Below are positions 16,893 to 25,718 of a stretch of DNA of 64,000 nt, piece after piece. The notes beneath the pieces were generated by a model. That model made no database searches. It was given only the letters and a program-made list of their open reading frames with translations, and was not told where the DNA came from. The stretch covers positions 6,758,001-6,822,000 of the forward strand of contig NZ_CP120210.1 of the NCBI RefSeq assembly GCF_029369745.1, read 5' to 3'. Every line of letters begins with the position of its first letter. The first letter of the stretch is position 1. The stretch comes from Amycolatopsis sp. QT-25. GTDB taxonomy: Bacteria; Actinomycetota; Actinomycetes; Mycobacteriales; Pseudonocardiaceae. Both the position numbers and the translations under genes were made by a program.

Positions 16893-19800
16893 TGCCCGAG
16901 GGAAACCCGCTCGTCGCGAAGGCACCGACGGATGGCGACGGTCCCGGGCCGCTGACCGCCGGGAACAGCGAGTACGGCTACGCGGCGGGCATCGGTGTCG
17001 CCGAGTCGGCCATGGACGCCTTCAACGGCATCTCGAACGGTGACTGGATCGGCGGCGGTCTCGGTGTCCTGAGTCTCGCGGGCGAGATGGCCAGCGCCGC
17101 GATCGACCCGTTCGGCTACCTGATGTCGTCGGTGGCTTCGTTCCTGATGGAACACATGCAGCCGCTGAAGGACATGCTGGACGCCGTGGCGGGTGATCCG
17201 CCGGTCATCCAGTCGTACTCGGAGACCTGGGGCAACGTCGCCAAGAAGCTGGAAGACACCCAGGTCGAGTTCTCGAACGCGGTCAAGAACGGGACTTCTG
17301 GCTGGACCGGTGACGCGGCCGACCAGTACCGCAAGCAGGCCGCGGAGCAGGCCGAGGCGATCAGCGGCGCGGCGACCGTCGCCGGCGCGATCAGCACCGT
17401 GGTGATGATCTTCGGCGAGATCGTCGCGTTCGTCCGCGAATTCATCCGCCAGCTCATCGCGGACGCGGTCGGCAAGCTCATCGCGTGGGTCATGGAGACC
17501 GTGTTCTCCCTAGGTTTCGGCACGCCCATCGTGGTCGCGCAGGCCGTCACCGCGATCGCCAAGTGGGCCGCGAAGATCGCCGACAAGCTCAAGGAACTCT
17601 GTGACGCGATGCGGCGGGTCTCGCCGCTGCTGGGCAAGCTGGTCGACGTCTTCGAAAAGATCATCAAGATCTTCGGCAAGATCGCGGGCAAGGTCACCGG
17701 CCTGGACGTGCTCAACACCAAGAACATCAAGCCGGGCGGCTTCGTCCAGCGCGGCGGCAGCGGCGGCGGGTCCGGTGGATCCGGTGGCGGCACCGGCTCC
17801 GGTGACGGCCCGGACGGCGACGGTTCCGGCAGCGGCTCCGGAGACGGCTCCCCCGGTTCGGGCGACGGTTCCACTGGTTCGAACCACTCCGACGGAGACT
17901 CGGGTTCTTCGAGTGATTCCGATCGCTCCGGTGATTCCGGCGGCGACGGTCCGTCGAACACCACGCGAGCCGGTGACGGCGGCGGCTCACCGTCCACAAG
18001 GGATGGTGGCGGCTCACCCCGCTCGGACGGCGGCTCTCCCGACCGCGCGGGCGATGGCGACGGACCGTCCACTTCGGACGGAAATTCCGGCGGCACGCCG
18101 GACGGCGGATCCCCCAACGCCGCCCGCTCCGCCAACGGGTCTCCCGGCGATTCCGCCACTCCGAACCGCACGCCGGACACCGGCTCGCCGAGCCCGAACC
18201 GCGCGGACACCGGCGGTTCGCCCAACCACACACCGGACAGTGGCTCCTCCACGCCCCACACCCGCACCGACACCGGCGGCTCTCCCAGCCACCCACCCGA
18301 CGCTCCGCACACCCGTACCGACAGCGGCGGCTCGCCCAACCACACACCGGACAGTGGCTCCTCCACGCCCCACACCCGCACCGACACCGGCGGTTCGCCC
18401 AGCCACCCACCCGACGCTCCCTACACCCGCACCGACAGTGGCTCTCCCGCGCCCCACACCCGCACGGACACCGGCGGCTCTCCGAGTCACACACCCGACG
18501 CCACTCCGCACACCCGCACCGACAGCGGCGGCTCCCCCAACCACACACCGGACAGCGGCGGCTCCCCCAGTCACACCGGCGACGGCGGCGGCTCGCCCCG
18601 CACGCACGGCGGTGACGGCGGCGGCTCACCCACGCCCCGTTCGGATCCGTCGCCCGGCCAGCACGGCGGTAGCAGCCCCGGTGACGGTGGCAGCCCCACC
18701 CGGCCGACCGACAGCGGCACGACGACAAGCGGCACCGCACCGACGGCACCACGTCTCGGCGATGCCGGCCCGTCGCACGTGCCTTCGCAGCGTGGCGGCA
18801 CCGGTGGCGACGGTTCGCCTGGTGTCCCGCCGCAGGGTCAGCCGATGGCAGGCGGGATACCGCCCCAAGGGACACCGGGTGGCACTCCCGGCGGCAGCCC
18901 GGGTTCGCCCGGCGGCAGGCCGCAGGGGGGCGGCTGGACGGGTACGCCCGGTTCGCCGCGCACCCCGGACGCACACACCCCGCGTACTCCCGACACCAAC
19001 CCCGGCCGCGGTCCCGGCGGACGGCCGGACCAGCCGCAGCCCGTCGCCCGTGGCACCGACTTCGGCCCCGGCGTCCAGCCGCACACCGGCACACCGGGAA
19101 CGCACGGCCCCGGCCACCGGCCCGGCGGCACCGGCTCCGGCACCACCGGACCGGGCGGCCGCGGCCCCGGTGCCCACTCCGGGCCGCCGCATTCACCGGA
19201 CGGGCACGGCCCCCGCCAGGACCCGAACGGCCACCCCGGCGGCACGCCGCGCGACCGCGGCCCCGACGGCGAGCCGGATCGTCCGCCGACACCGGACGAG
19301 GTCAACCAGCGGCATGCGGAGAACACCCCCGCGGGTAGCTCGTACCACCGCGGTGACTCGGACATGGGCGACCTGCCGCACCGGGTCCGACCGGATCCGG
19401 ACGGCCGCTACACCGTCGACGTGCACGTCACCCCGGACGGTCACGCCCGCATCGGCAACCGCACCTACACGCCGGAAGAATTCGCGGACATCCTGCGGCG
19501 CAACGGGGATTACGACGGCCGCCCGATCCGGCTGATCGGCTGCGACGCCGGCTCGAACGACTTCGCGCGCCGCCTGTCGCGCGAACTCGACACCGAGGTG
19601 ATGGCGCCGAGCAGGCCGGCGTGGACGGACTCGAACGGGCGCGTCTTCTCGTCCGACTACGAGATCGGCCCCGACGGCCGCACCCGGCCCCGGATCCCGC
19701 CGAACGGCGAATGGGACGTCCACCGCCCCGACGGCACCACCCGCCGGGCGAGCGACGACGGCTTCACTCCGGACACCTCGCACACGGACAAGCAAGGCGT

Positions 19801-21523
19801 GGACGCCGACAGCGCCCGCAGCCGCGGTGACGGCGACGACGACACCTCGTCCCGTCGCGACCAGCCGCCACCGGGCGCGGACCCCGACAGGGCCCCCCAG
19901 CGCCAGGACCCTCCCCCCAGCGCGGACAGCGACCTCCCCCGTGACCGGAACCCGCGGTCGGTGCGGCAGGAAGGCGAACTGCTCGACGGCGACCGTCAGC
20001 AGAACGTCCACCGCAACCCGCAGCACCAGACCGATTTCGATCCGCCGACCACACCGGGCGCCACCCCCTCGCGGATCGGCGGGCCGGACCCCGACACCGA
20101 CCTCCGCCCGCCCGCCCGCGGCGAGCGGTTCCCCGGCGAGCAGAAACTGGGACGGAACCAGGCGTACGAGGTCTTCGACGACGCCGGGAACCGGCGCGGC
20201 GTCTACCACACGGACGGCACGGGGCGGGTCACCCACATCGACACCCACCACCCGAACCAGCAGCCGCGCGTCAAGGTGGAGGACCCCAACGGCAACGTCG
20301 TCTACAAGCCGAACCCGGACTATCACCCGAACCCCGACGTCGCGACCCCGCACCCGAACACGACGTACCGGGTGGAGGTCGAAGGACGGCACCAGACGTT
20401 CTCGACCGACGCGGACGGAACCCCGCATCCGTCGGTGGTGTTCCACCGGCCGGACTTCGAGGGCGACCCGGTCACGGTCGGCCGCGGCGACGCCCTCGCG
20501 CCGGACCCCAAGGCGTCGTTCGCGAGCGGTGGTCCCTACGCGCCGCACACCCGTTACGAGGTGACCGACTCGGCGGGGGTGCACCGCGGCACCTTCTACA
20601 CCGACGCCCAGGGACACGTCCGCTGGGCGGACCTCGAGTCCGGCCGGATGATGCGCAAGCATCACGACATCGAAGCGAACAACAAGTACGGCGTCGGCGA
20701 AGGCGACCCCCTCGTCCGCCAGCGGATCGACCCCGACGCCGAAGTACCGCACGGGGCAAAGGATCCGGAGCGATTCCGCGGGAACGAACGGGAGGACGTC
20801 CGCCTCGACAGGGGCAAGTCGTTCCTCGACAGCCGCCCGAAGGACGCGGACGGCAACCCGATCCTCGAGCCGAACAAGAAGTACGTCGTCACCAGCGAGT
20901 ACCGGAACCCCGGCCGTGAGGACCACACGCGGTCGATCTACTGGACCGACGAGCACGGCAACGTCGTCGTCGAGACCTACCGGCCGGCGAGTCCCGACCT
21001 CAACAACCCGGCGCCGAACATGGTCTACCACATCGACGGCGGGAAGTTCGTCTACCACACCGGTCCCGAGTTCGACGGCGGCAAGGTGGACACCGTGCGC
21101 GGCCGTGCCAACGACCTGGAACTGCAGGAAGACGGCGCGGCGCCGAACCGGGACTCTTCGGCACAGGAAGCGTCGAACAAGCAGGCCAAGGGAACGCCGG
21201 GCAAGTACGACGGCGGCCACCTCTTCGGCAAGCAGTTCGACAGTCCCGGTGAGCTGCTGAACATGATGGCCCAATGGCGGCCACAGAATCAGGGCCGGAA
21301 AATCGCGGGGCCGGATCACTGGCACGCCTTCGAAAGCGACCTCGCCAGCTTCCTCGAGAAAGGCGGCGGGAAGCGGAAGATCGAAGGAATGGAAGTCTTC
21401 CCGATGCGGGACGGCAGCCAGGTGCCGCACACGATCCAAGTACGCTGGATCGAGGTCGACGAGTTCGGCAACAGCAACGTCCACATGCGCAGCTTCCCCA
21501 ACAATCCTCCGGCGAGGCCGTGA
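16892..21523 (+). CDS. giant polymorphic toxin: helical T7SS domain, Gly/Ser/Thr/Pro repeats, EssD-like nuclease tip
   Basis: 1543 residues, no signal peptide. Residues 1-280 are helical and include WXG-like SGWTGDAADQYRKQA and a hydrophobic stretch. Residues about 285-800 are low-complexity linker with TDTGGSPSH-type repeats. Residues about 810-930 form a domain with PIRLIGCDAGSNDFARRLS (C884), resembling caspase-like pretoxin domains. Residues 1080-1400 hold several YxV-x-G-x-YxTD modules. The tip has DGGHLFGKQF (D1440, H1443), then LLNMMAQWRPQNQG and FESDLASFLEKGG, the layout of the DNA/RNA non-specific endonuclease family seen in EssD/EsaD and YeeF. Export by type VII secretion and nuclease killing are inferred. 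Confidence 0.85.
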   Translation: MPEGNPLVAKAPTDGDGPGPLTAGNSEYGYAAGIGVAESAMDAFNGISNGDWIGGGLGVLSLAGEMASAAIDPFGYLMSSVASFLMEHMQPLKDMLDAVAGDPPVIQSYSETWGNVAKKLEDTQVEFSNAVKNGTSGWTGDAADQYRKQAAEQAEAISGAATVAGAISTVVMIFGEIVAFVREFIRQLIADAVGKLIAWVMETVFSLGFGTPIVVAQAVTAIAKWAAKIADKLKELCDAMRRVSPLLGKLVDVFEKIIKIFGKIAGKVTGLDVLNTKNIKPGGFVQRGGSGGGSGGSGGGTGSGDGPDGDGSGSGSGDGSPGSGDGSTGSNHSDGDSGSSSDSDRSGDSGGDGPSNTTRAGDGGGSPSTRDGGGSPRSDGGSPDRAGDGDGPSTSDGNSGGTPDGGSPNAARSANGSPGDSATPNRTPDTGSPSPNRADTGGSPNHTPDSGSSTPHTRTDTGGSPSHPPDAPHTRTDSGGSPNHTPDSGSSTPHTRTDTGGSPSHPPDAPYTRTDSGSPAPHTRTDTGGSPSHTPDATPHTRTDSGGSPNHTPDSGGSPSHTGDGGGSPRTHGGDGGGSPTPRSDPSPGQHGGSSPGDGGSPTRPTDSGTTTSGTAPTAPRLGDAGPSHVPSQRGGTGGDGSPGVPPQGQPMAGGIPPQGTPGGTPGGSPGSPGGRPQGGGWTGTPGSPRTPDAHTPRTPDTNPGRGPGGRPDQPQPVARGTDFGPGVQPHTGTPGTHGPGHRPGGTGSGTTGPGGRGPGAHSGPPHSPDGHGPRQDPNGHPGGTPRDRGPDGEPDRPPTPDEVNQRHAENTPAGSSYHRGDSDMGDLPHRVRPDPDGRYTVDVHVTPDGHARIGNRTYTPEEFADILRRNGDYDGRPIRLIGCDAGSNDFARRLSRELDTEVMAPSRPAWTDSNGRVFSSDYEIGPDGRTRPRIPPNGEWDVHRPDGTTRRASDDGFTPDTSHTDKQGVDADSARSRGDGDDDTSSRRDQPPPGADPDRAPQRQDPPPSADSDLPRDRNPRSVRQEGELLDGDRQQNVHRNPQHQTDFDPPTTPGATPSRIGGPDPDTDLRPPARGERFPGEQKLGRNQAYEVFDDAGNRRGVYHTDGTGRVTHIDTHHPNQQPRVKVEDPNGNVVYKPNPDYHPNPDVATPHPNTTYRVEVEGRHQTFSTDADGTPHPSVVFHRPDFEGDPVTVGRGDALAPDPKASFASGGPYAPHTRYEVTDSAGVHRGTFYTDAQGHVRWADLESGRMMRKHHDIEANNKYGVGEGDPLVRQRIDPDAEVPHGAKDPERFRGNEREDVRLDRGKSFLDSRPKDADGNPILEPNKKYVVTSEYRNPGREDHTRSIYWTDEHGNVVVETYRPASPDLNNPAPNMVYHIDGGKFVYHTGPEFDGGKVDTVRGRANDLELQEDGAAPNRDSSAQEASNKQAKGTPGKYDGGHLFGKQFDSPGELLNMMAQWRPQNQGRKIAGPDHWHAFESDLASFLEKGGGKRKIEGMEVFPMRDGSQVPHTIQVRWIEVDEFGNSNVHMRSFPNNPPARP
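18212..18439 (+). repeat. 114-bp in-frame tandem repeat in the toxin linker
   Basis: Two nearly identical 114-bp units (18212-18325 and 18326-18439) encode 38 residues each, with SGGSPNHTPDSGSSTPHTRT-like text. Degenerate partial copies continue to about 18600. The unit is a multiple of three, so copy number can vary without breaking the frame. Confidence 0.85.
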
Positions 21524-21559
21524 TGACCGCGGTGGCACCAGCAGAAAGGGACCGCTCCG

Positions 21560-23116
21560 ATGCCCCGTGACGCGGAAGAGCTCCAGCAGCTGAAGTACGA
21601 CATGGTGTACGCGCTGTCGGACGCGGCGCCCGAGGGCTGGCGCCGGATCGACCTGGTCTGCCGCGCCAACATCGACGTGCACGACTTCACGATCGCCGTG
21701 CTGATGTCCGACGGCGGGTACGCGACCATCGAGGTACCGCAGGAGGCCGTGCGGATCGCGCTCCGGATGCGGGAGCTGTACTACGAGGACGGCGAGGGCA
21801 CCTGGTTCTCGATGCGGTTCATCGTCGACCCGCCGACCCGGTTCCGGATCATCCACAACCTCGAATGGGATCCGCGGTGGCAGCCGTCGATCGACCCCCT
21901 CGGCTGGGCGCGGGACCTGGAGGCGTTTCCGCGGGACGCCGAGCACGTTCCGGCGTGGTTGCGGGAAAAACTCGCCGAAGCCGGGCAACCGGTGGCGGAA
22001 CCGGCGGACGGGGAACGCACCGAGCCGCTCGACGCGGAAGAGCAGAACCGGCTCTGGGTCCGGATCGCCAACGTCATCGCGCTGAACGTCCCGACCGACT
22101 GGGCACAGATCATGCTGACCTACCGCGTGATCGGCGGCTACACCGAGCCGGTGGTGATGGTCCGCCGGGAGAGCGACGGCGGTTTGCAGCTGTGGGACCT
22201 GCCCGAGCAGGTGCCCTCGCTCCTGGCCGAACTCCGGAGCGGGATGTACCGGCCCGGCCGGGGAACGTGGTTCCAGGCCGTCGCCCACATCCCGCGCGAT
22301 CTGAGCGCCGAGTACGAGTACACCTGGGACGATCAGCCCGCTTGGGACGGCGAGCCGCCCGCCTCGGAGTTCGCCGCCGAACTGACCGCGTTCCCCCGCG
22401 ATCCGGCGAGGGTCCCGGACTGGCTGAACGAACGGCTCGGTTCCGGCAACGTGGCCGCCTCCGGTGGGAACGACGACCCCGAGACCGTCGCCAAGGAGGC
22501 CCTTGACGCGGCCGCCGAACTGGAACTGGACCCGGCCCGGTACCGCGTCGGCGAGGTGGCCGACGGTGCCTGGTGTCTCGTGGCCGAAGACGGCCGCTGG
22601 GCGGTTTTCCAGGCACAGGGCGAAAACCGGCTCGAAGAAGTCGTCTTCGACACCGCGCGAAAGGCTCTCCGGTACTTCGTCGGGCACCTCTATCTGAACC
22701 GGGCCGACTTCCGCGGCGAACTCCCGCCGGACGCCAAGCGGCCGACGGAGGACTGGCCGATTCAGCCGGTCGGCGGCGACGTCGGGCTCCAGTTGTACGG
22801 CGGGAAACGGGTGGCGACCCTGCCTCCCGGTACCGAGATGGACCGCTACGGCAGTCCTTCCGGCAACACGCTCTACGCGGCGCGGACCGAGTTCACCCAT
22901 CGATCGCAGCCCGCCGGCGAGCAGCGGTTCGAGTACCACGTGTACCGGACGCTCCGTCCCGTGCGCGCGATCGTCGGGTCGCCGATCCCCTGGTACGACC
23001 AGGTCGGCGGGGGCACCGTATACGTGCTCGAACGCTCGATCGCGGAACTGCTCGCCGACGGCTCCCTCGTGGAGATCCCGCAGGCGACGACGCAGCCCCC
23101 GCCGCCGCGCACCTGA
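21560..23116 (+). CDS. two YezG/DUF600-like domains fused to a C-terminal TNT domain
   Basis: 518 residues. Residues about 8-140 and 155-300 are two copies of one fold, each with APEGWRRIDL- or VPTDWAQIML-type openings, GEGTWFSMRF or GRGTWFQAVA strands, and AFPRDxxxVPxWLxExL endings. The pattern resembles YezG/EsaG (DUF600) immunity proteins. Residues about 310-400 are a linker domain. Residues 410-510 are a TNT (NAD glycohydrolase) domain: TLPPGTEMDRYGSPSGNTLY with R429, R448, and PWYDQVGGGTVYVL. Where I expect the catalytic Gln of GGGxQY there is V487. So this could be an immunity protein carrying a dead or altered toxin fold, or a second effector. It follows the nuclease toxin by 36 bases. 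Confidence 0.78.
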   Translation: MPRDAEELQQLKYDMVYALSDAAPEGWRRIDLVCRANIDVHDFTIAVLMSDGGYATIEVPQEAVRIALRMRELYYEDGEGTWFSMRFIVDPPTRFRIIHNLEWDPRWQPSIDPLGWARDLEAFPRDAEHVPAWLREKLAEAGQPVAEPADGERTEPLDAEEQNRLWVRIANVIALNVPTDWAQIMLTYRVIGGYTEPVVMVRRESDGGLQLWDLPEQVPSLLAELRSGMYRPGRGTWFQAVAHIPRDLSAEYEYTWDDQPAWDGEPPASEFAAELTAFPRDPARVPDWLNERLGSGNVAASGGNDDPETVAKEALDAAAELELDPARYRVGEVADGAWCLVAEDGRWAVFQAQGENRLEEVVFDTARKALRYFVGHLYLNRADFRGELPPDAKRPTEDWPIQPVGGDVGLQLYGGKRVATLPPGTEMDRYGSPSGNTLYAARTEFTHRSQPAGEQRFEYHVYRTLRPVRAIVGSPIPWYDQVGGGTVYVLERSIAELLADGSLVEIPQATTQPPPPRT

Positions 23117-23127
23117 GGGGAGCATCG

Positions 23128-23979
23128 ATGACCACGCCACCCGCGCCGTTCGGCCCGGAACAGCAACAGCAGATCGTCGCCCAGATCGGCAACGGTCTCG
23201 CGTCGATGGCCCCGCCCGGCTGGCGACGGCTGCGGACCGAGCACCGGGCCGTCGGCAGGCACCTGGAGACCGACGTCCTCATCACCGGACCCGACGGCAC
23301 GACGCAGCCCATCGCACCGCCTCCGGAACTGGTCCAGCTCCTAGGCACGCTGCGGGCCGGGATGTACCAGCCCGGCCAGGGCACCTGGCTGGGAATGACA
23401 CTGACCTTCGACGCCGTTCAGGGCACTTCCGTCGATTTCACGCTCGACCAGGAACCCGCTTGGCGGCGCACCCCGCCGCCGATCGGTTTCCAGGACGAAC
23501 TCCGGTTCTTCCCGCGGGCCGACCAGTACCTCCCGCCGTGGCTGCGGCAGCGGGCGGGTCTGGAGCCGGCACCGGTGGCCACTCCGCCCGCGAAAGCGCC
23601 GGAAGCCTTGAAGTCGCCGCGGGTCTACGACGGTCTCGACGAGTCCGGGCGCCCGGTGGTGAATCGCGAGCCGCTGCCCCCCGCCGAACGGGATCGCGTG
23701 CTGGAGTACCTCGACGGCGCCCCGGTCGTGCTGGCATCGCGGACCTACGACGCCGATGCCTTCGATCCCGAGAGGGAATCGTCGGTGCCGTTGAACTTCC
23801 GCACGGACGGCCGGTGGTACTGGCCCGGCGCGGTCGCCTATTACCTGCGTGAGCACGACGTCGCGCCCGATCCCGAACTGCTCGGCCACATCCGGGCGCT
23901 GCGGTTCACCCTGCCCGAGGTCGGCGAGCCCGAACGCGCACTCGCGATCGCCGCCATCACCGGTCAGCCGTCCACTTAG
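23128..23979 (+). CDS. YezG-like domain protein with unknown C-terminal domain
   Basis: 283 residues from the ATG at 23128 (AGGGGAG upstream). Residues 10-145 repeat the domain found twice in the preceding protein: APPGWRRLRTEHRAV, then GQGTWLGMTL and FFPRADQYLPPWLRQRA. After a Pro/Ala linker, residues 170-280 form a second domain containing APVVLASRTYDADAF and FRTDGRWYWPGAVAYYLREH, which I have seen only as an unnamed actinobacterial domain near TNT proteins. It is last in the operon, 11 bases after the TNT gene. It is the best candidate for a dedicated immunity protein, but which toxin it blocks cannot be told. Confidence 0.72.
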   Translation: MTTPPAPFGPEQQQQIVAQIGNGLASMAPPGWRRLRTEHRAVGRHLETDVLITGPDGTTQPIAPPPELVQLLGTLRAGMYQPGQGTWLGMTLTFDAVQGTSVDFTLDQEPAWRRTPPPIGFQDELRFFPRADQYLPPWLRQRAGLEPAPVATPPAKAPEALKSPRVYDGLDESGRPVVNREPLPPAERDRVLEYLDGAPVVLASRTYDADAFDPERESSVPLNFRTDGRWYWPGAVAYYLREHDVAPDPELLGHIRALRFTLPEVGEPERALAIAAITGQPST

Positions 23980-24100
23980 GACCAGAGCGGTTCGCGGGCG
24001 TCCGGACGGCCGGATGATGCCACCTGATGGATACGTCACGTGACAAGTTCACCGTCCGGGTACTCTTGACGATGGCGGCGAAGGCGACCAGGGAGCGCGC

Positions 24101-24379
24101 ATGGCACGGGGGAACATCGGCAGGGTCCGGGCGACCCGTTCCGCCGGGATGCTCCCGGTCGTGCTGGCCCTCACCTCGGCCGCGCTGCTGACCGGCGCCG
24201 CCGTCTACACGGTCGACCACGCCGGTTGCGTGGACCCGGGCCAGTACATCCGGCACGACAACCACATCGAACTCGTCGGCGGCTGCATCGACGGTTCAGA
24301 TCTGCCTGCCGCGCCTCAGGGCACTTCGCACGAGGCGGACGCGAAGAGCGGCGTCACCCCCAGCAACTTCCGCCCGTAA
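24101..24379 (+). CDS. small membrane-anchored protein, unknown
   Basis: 92 residues. A basic N-terminus (RGNIGRVRATRSAG) is followed by one hydrophobic segment (LPVVLALTSAALLTGAAVYTV) and an outside tail with two Cys (AGCVDPGQY and GGCIDGS) that could form a disulphide. It is convergent with metB and separated from it by a family palindrome. I do not recognise a family. Confidence 0.6.
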   Translation: MARGNIGRVRATRSAGMLPVVLALTSAALLTGAAVYTVDHAGCVDPGQYIRHDNHIELVGGCIDGSDLPAAPQGTSHEADAKSGVTPSNFRP

Positions 24380-24423
24380 CCGGGCGATTTCTCCCACCAC
24401 ACCGCGCTGACCAGCGTAAACGG

Positions 24424-24488
24424 AGCAAGGGACCTTTGCTGTCACTTGGTTGGCGTAGCTACGCTAACGGTAGCAAGGGTCCCTTGCT
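24424..24488. repeat. long palindrome between convergent genes
   Basis: Outer arms AGCAAGGGACCTTTGCT (24424-24440) and AGCAAGGGTCCCTTGCT (24472-24488) pair with one mismatch. A second perfect palindrome, GCGTAGCTACGC, sits at the centre (24453-24464). It lies between the ends of the small membrane gene and metB, so it is a likely bidirectional terminator and a family member. Confidence 0.85.
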
Positions 24489-24509
24489 ACCGCCTGGGCT
24501 CGGCGGCGG

Positions 24510-25667
24510 TCAGCCCAGGGCCTTGGCCAGATCGTCGACCAGGTCGCTGCCGTCCTCGATACCGACGGACAGGCGCACCAGGTTGTCCGGCACCTCCAGG
24601 GTGGATCCGGCGGTGCTCGCGTGCGTCATCCGGCCCGGGTGCTCGATGAGCGATTCGATCCCGCCCAGCGACTCGGCGAGGATGAACAGCTTCGTCTTCG
24701 ACGCGACGTCGAGCGCGGCCTGCTCGCCGTCGATGTGGGTGAACGAGATCATCCCGCCGAAGCGCCGCATCTGCTTCGAAGCGACCTCGTGGCCGGGGTG
24801 CTCCGGCAGGCCCGGGTAGTAGACATGCTCGACCTTCGGGTGCTTCAGCAGCATCCGGGCGATCAGCTCGGCGTTGTCGCTGTGCCGCTCCATCCGCAGC
24901 GCGAGGGTCTTGATCCCGCGCAGGGTGAGCCACGCGTCGAACGGACCGGGCACCGCCCCCGCCGCGTTGCGCAGGTAGAACAGTTGCTCGCGCAGTTCGT
25001 CCTCGTTCGTCAGGATCGCGCCGCCGACGACGTCGGAGTGCCCGCCGAGGTACTTGGTCGTCGAATGCAGGACGACGTCGGCGCCCAGCGAAAGCGGGTT
25101 CTGCAGGTACGGGGTGGCGAAGGTGTTGTCGACGACCAGACGGGCGCCGGCGCCGTGCGCGGCGTCGGCCAGCGCGGCGATGTCGGCGATCCCCAGCATC
25201 GGGTTCGTCGGCGACTCGCACCAGATCAGCTTCGTCTCCGGCCGGAGCGCGGCGCGGACCTCGGCGATGTCACCGAGGTCGGCGACCGTGTGCTCGACGC
25301 CCCACAGGCTGAGCACCTTGTCGATCAGCCGGAACGTGCCGCCGTACGCGTCGTTGCCGAGCACGAGATGGTCACCGGGTCGCAGGGTCGCCCGCAGCAG
25401 GACGTCACTGGCCGCCATCCCCGACGCGTAGGCCAGACCGTGCCGGGCGCCTTCGAGCGCCGCGAGCGCGACCTCCAGCGCGGTGCGCGTGGGGTTCGCG
25501 GTGCGGGAGTACTCGTAGTCGCCTTCGCGCGTGCCGCCGACGCCGTCCTGCGCGTAAGTCGAGGTCTGGTAGATCGGCACGATGACCGCACCGGTCCGGG
25601 GATCAGGGGTCTGCCCGGCGTGGATCGCGCGTGTCTCGAAGCCCAGCAGAGAGTAATCGTCGGCCAT
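24510..25667 (-). CDS. metB: cystathionine gamma-synthase
   Basis: 385 residues from the ATG at 25667. PLP enzyme of the Cys/Met metabolism family joining an O-acylhomoserine to cysteine in transsulfuration. Visible motifs are FETRAIHAGQTPDPRTGAV, YASGMAASDVLL, VVDNTFATPYLQNPLSLGAD and HSTTKYLGGHSDVVGG with the PLP lysine. Cystathionine gamma-lyase is a close alternative; the name rests on the metB-cbs neighbourhood shared with mycobacteria. Together with cbs it could run reverse transsulfuration. Only 51 bases separate it from the upstream membrane gene, leaving no room for a riboswitch. Confidence 0.9.
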   Translation of the reverse strand: MADDYSLLGFETRAIHAGQTPDPRTGAVIVPIYQTSTYAQDGVGGTREGDYEYSRTANPTRTALEVALAALEGARHGLAYASGMAASDVLLRATLRPGDHLVLGNDAYGGTFRLIDKVLSLWGVEHTVADLGDIAEVRAALRPETKLIWCESPTNPMLGIADIAALADAAHGAGARLVVDNTFATPYLQNPLSLGADVVLHSTTKYLGGHSDVVGGAILTNEDELREQLFYLRNAAGAVPGPFDAWLTLRGIKTLALRMERHSDNAELIARMLLKHPKVEHVYYPGLPEHPGHEVASKQMRRFGGMISFTHIDGEQAALDVASKTKLFILAESLGGIESLIEHPGRMTHASTAGSTLEVPDNLVRLSVGIEDGSDLVDDLAKALG

Positions 25668-25718
25668 ACGGTCCAGGGTACGACCACCCGCTCGAGATCC
25701 CATGGTCTGGGACTGAAC

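Noticed and set aside
17727..18607. Arg/Gly/Val-rich open frames opposite the toxin linker
   Set aside because: They mirror the low-complexity Gly/Ser/Thr/Pro repeats and carry no independent signal.
19193..23140. 1315-codon open frame on the minus strand opposite the toxin genes
   Set aside because: It is the mirror of well-supported plus-strand genes with domain motifs and ribosome sites; its own translation is Val/Arg/Asp rich with no family pattern. High-GC coding DNA often leaves such antisense frames open.
25668..25718. SAM riboswitch upstream of metB
   Set aside because: Only 51 bases separate metB from the next gene, too short for any SAM-sensing RNA.
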